From: an uncultured Tenacibaculum sp.
Lineage (GTDB): Bacteria > Bacteroidota > Bacteroidia > Flavobacteriales > Flavobacteriaceae
Direction of reading: 5' to 3'
Assembly: GCA_947504185.1 (NCBI GenBank)
Contig: CANNGJ010000001.1
Location: forward strand, 124,001-188,000
DNA: 64,000 nt
In this document: piece after piece, positions 62,407 through 64,000 of the stretch
How positions within the stretch are numbered: the first letter of the stretch is position 1
Layout of the letters: the number at the start of each line of letters is the position of its first letter
Position numbers and translations under genes: made by a program
The notes under the pieces: generated by a model
Told to the model about the DNA's origin: nothing
The model's input: the letters and a program-made list of their open reading frames with translations, nothing else
Databases searched by the model: none

Positions 62407-64000
62407 ATGAATCAGGAATTAAAATATAGTTTAGAAAGTTTAGAAATGATTGGAGATACCAATCATTTTTCTGGACTTTTGCCTGTTCAAGACATTTGCA
62501 AGAATAAGGAGTTACCTCCAGAGGAAATTATTGCTTTAGAAAACGCTGGTAAATATGGTGCTGACTATGTGTATTTCCGAAGATTTGAAAACCGACCATC
62601 TGTACCGCAAGTTTATCTATATGATCTTACAAGTAGGATAGGCATAGAAGAAGATGAACTAACCAACTTACACAAGCAATTATATAGTTCAGGACAAGTT
62701 CCCATGTTTTTCGTTTTCACGAAAAAAGACGTGAGAATTTTTAATTGTTTTGAACGACCTGCCGAGGGTAAAAATCTAAAATACAAACCACTTACTACGA
62801 TAGAGCTAGCTTCTAATTTATTTCAGGAAATAGATTCTATAAATCAGGAGAAATTCAAATCTTTTTCAGGGAGATCATTTGATAATGGAACTTTTTGGGA
62901 AAATTCAGAATATAGTAATCAGTTCAAATTTAGTAATAGTGCATACGAAAAGCTGCTTACTGAACTTAAGCAAGCCTTGAGAGATATAATAGAAGAAAAT
63001 ATTTTACCAGAAAATTTTGCTCGCAAAATTATGGTTGTTTCTATACTCATCAAATATCTGGAAGAAAGAGAAGACGAAAAGGGAAACAAAGTTTTCCCTG
63101 ATGGTTTTTTTGCTCGATTTGGGAATAATGCCGCTAAGTTTACGGATATCCTAAGTAAGAAAGGCGCATATTTAAAACTACTAGATTACCTTGCAAAGCA
63201 TTTTAATGGAGGTATTTTTCAACTTGAGAAAGATGAAATAGAATTTATTAAAGAGAAGGATTTAACTAGATTTGGTCAATTTTTAGATGGGGATATTGAT
63301 GGGATTCAATTTGTTTTTTGGCGATTATATTCTTTTAATGATTTGCCTGTTGAACTCATCAGTAATATTTATGAGGAATTTTTAGGAAAGCAGCCTGGGG
63401 TAGTTTATACGCCTCCCTACTTGGTGAATTTCCTATTAGATGAGGCAATGCCTTTGAGCGTTGAAGAAACTGATTTTAAGGTACTTGATCCCGCATGTGG
63501 GTCAGGAGTTTTTCTAGTTGGAGCATATAGACGACTAATATACCGTTGGAGGAAAAAGAATGACTGGAATTATCCAGATTTGATAACCTTAAAAAAACTT
63601 CTTAAAGATAATATTTTCGGTGTCGAATTGAATAAAGAAGCGGCAAACCTTACTATTTTCAGTTTGAGTTTAGCGTTATGTGATGAACTAACTCCATTAC
63701 AGATTTGGAAAGATTTAAAGTTTGACGACCTTCATGAACAAAATATTTTACACGACGATTTTTTCAATATCGTATCAAAAAGTGAATTTCATAGTAAATT
63801 TGATTTGGTAATTGGGAACCCACCTTTTGAAGCAAAATTGACTGATGCTGCAAAGAATATTGAAACAATCAAAAGCAAGAAAAGAAAAATCTCAACTCTA
63901 TTAGATAATGGTAAGGAGAAAATTTCATTTGTAAAATTACCTGATAATCAAATTTCACTTCTTTTTCTCGAACAATCCATTGAACTTTGTAAAAAAGGAG
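62407..64000 (+). CDS. Restriction-modification type DNA methyltransferase/specificity protein (3' partial)
   Basis: The frame is open to the right edge (531 codons seen). It has an N-terminal region with YDLTSRIGIEEDELT and VPMFFVFTKKDVRIF, typical of class I SAM-dependent methylase-restriction enzymes (Eco57I/type IIG-like). N-6 methylase motifs DPACGSGVFLVGAYRR and IGNPPFEAKL follow. Its controller HTH lies just upstream. The right edge cuts the C-terminus, where a target-recognition domain is expected. The AT-rich codon use matches the host side of the window. Confidence 0.85.
   Translation, partial: MNQELKYSLESLEMIGDTNHFSGLLPVQDICKNKELPPEEIIALENAGKYGADYVYFRRFENRPSVPQVYLYDLTSRIGIEEDELTNLHKQLYSSGQVPMFFVFTKKDVRIFNCFERPAEGKNLKYKPLTTIELASNLFQEIDSINQEKFKSFSGRSFDNGTFWENSEYSNQFKFSNSAYEKLLTELKQALRDIIEENILPENFARKIMVVSILIKYLEEREDEKGNKVFPDGFFARFGNNAAKFTDILSKKGAYLKLLDYLAKHFNGGIFQLEKDEIEFIKEKDLTRFGQFLDGDIDGIQFVFWRLYSFNDLPVELISNIYEEFLGKQPGVVYTPPYLVNFLLDEAMPLSVEETDFKVLDPACGSGVFLVGAYRRLIYRWRKKNDWNYPDLITLKKLLKDNIFGVELNKEAANLTIFSLSLALCDELTPLQIWKDLKFDDLHEQNILHDDFFNIVSKSEFHSKFDLVIGNPPFEAKLTDAAKNIETIKSKKRKISTLLDNGKEKISFVKLPDNQISLLFLEQSIELCKKG

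Noticed and set aside
22000..64000. CRISPR array or large repeat array
   Set aside because: No regularly spaced direct repeats of 25-40 bp with unique spacers were seen; repeats found are short promoter or stem-loop elements.
22288..64000. Complete conjugative element with its own secretion channel
   Set aside because: A relaxase and coupling protein are present, but no VirB4, VirB6 or pilus-type genes were recognised within the window, so self-transfer cannot be claimed.

Overview
The window is AT-rich Bacteroidota DNA, most likely from a marine-type member of the Flavobacteriaceae. The evidence is the AT-biased coding, many Sec and lipoprotein signals, Bacteroidota -7 boxes (TAnnTTTG) ahead of many genes, almost no Shine-Dalgarno sequences, and typical flavobacterial families. 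These include a TolC/MFP/RND efflux operon, a split LanB dehydratase, TPR-AraC and TPR-histidine kinase regulators, and a LytTR response regulator.

Region 1 (1-8752) is chromosomal. It holds a tripartite efflux operon whose outer-membrane protein is fused to a substrate-binding-like domain and is cut by the left edge. A META-domain lipoprotein, a small K+ channel and a frameshifted Na+/H+ antiporter follow.

Region 2 (8749-21994) carries two natural-product loci. The minus-strand locus has a split lanthipeptide dehydratase, a TPR-AraC regulator, a newly read 56-residue precursor with Thr but no Cys in its core, and an S8 lipoprotein protease. No cyclase (LanC) is seen. The plus-strand locus has a HlyD adaptor, a small HTH regulator, five double-glycine-leader peptides of 47-53 residues, a DUF3267 metalloprotease and a C39-peptidase ABC exporter. 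Three plus-strand transcription units share an upstream motif, TTGCAA and TTGCAGT spaced 11 bp apart, 18 bp before a -7 box.

Region 3 starts at a chimeric tRNA-Leu(CAA) (22000-22081) and a tyrosine recombinase, and runs to the right edge. It is an integrated plasmid-like or mobilizable element. Its core genes are a MobF relaxase-helicase with a candidate oriT, a soluble coupling ATPase, ParB without ParA, RadC, a J-domain protein, a methylase-like protein lacking the catalytic motif, a replication-type HTH protein with a candidate antisense RNA and repeats, a thermonuclease, a DNA methyltransferase and a GIY-YIG protein. Several families resemble those of proteobacterial (especially alphaproteobacterial) plasmids, yet the promoters are of Bacteroidota type. 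Cargo includes a LytTR two-component system, three exported proteins sharing a C-terminal domain (two with ankyrin repeats), a Shedu defence nuclease with a membrane-anchored neighbour, and a large restriction-modification-type methylase cut by the right edge. No mating-pair-formation genes are visible.

Unexplained structure in the element includes a 320-bp array of seven stem-loops beside two XRE repressor genes that each carry one in-frame TAA, a palindromic operator recurring at several promoters, and a candidate countertranscribed RNA.
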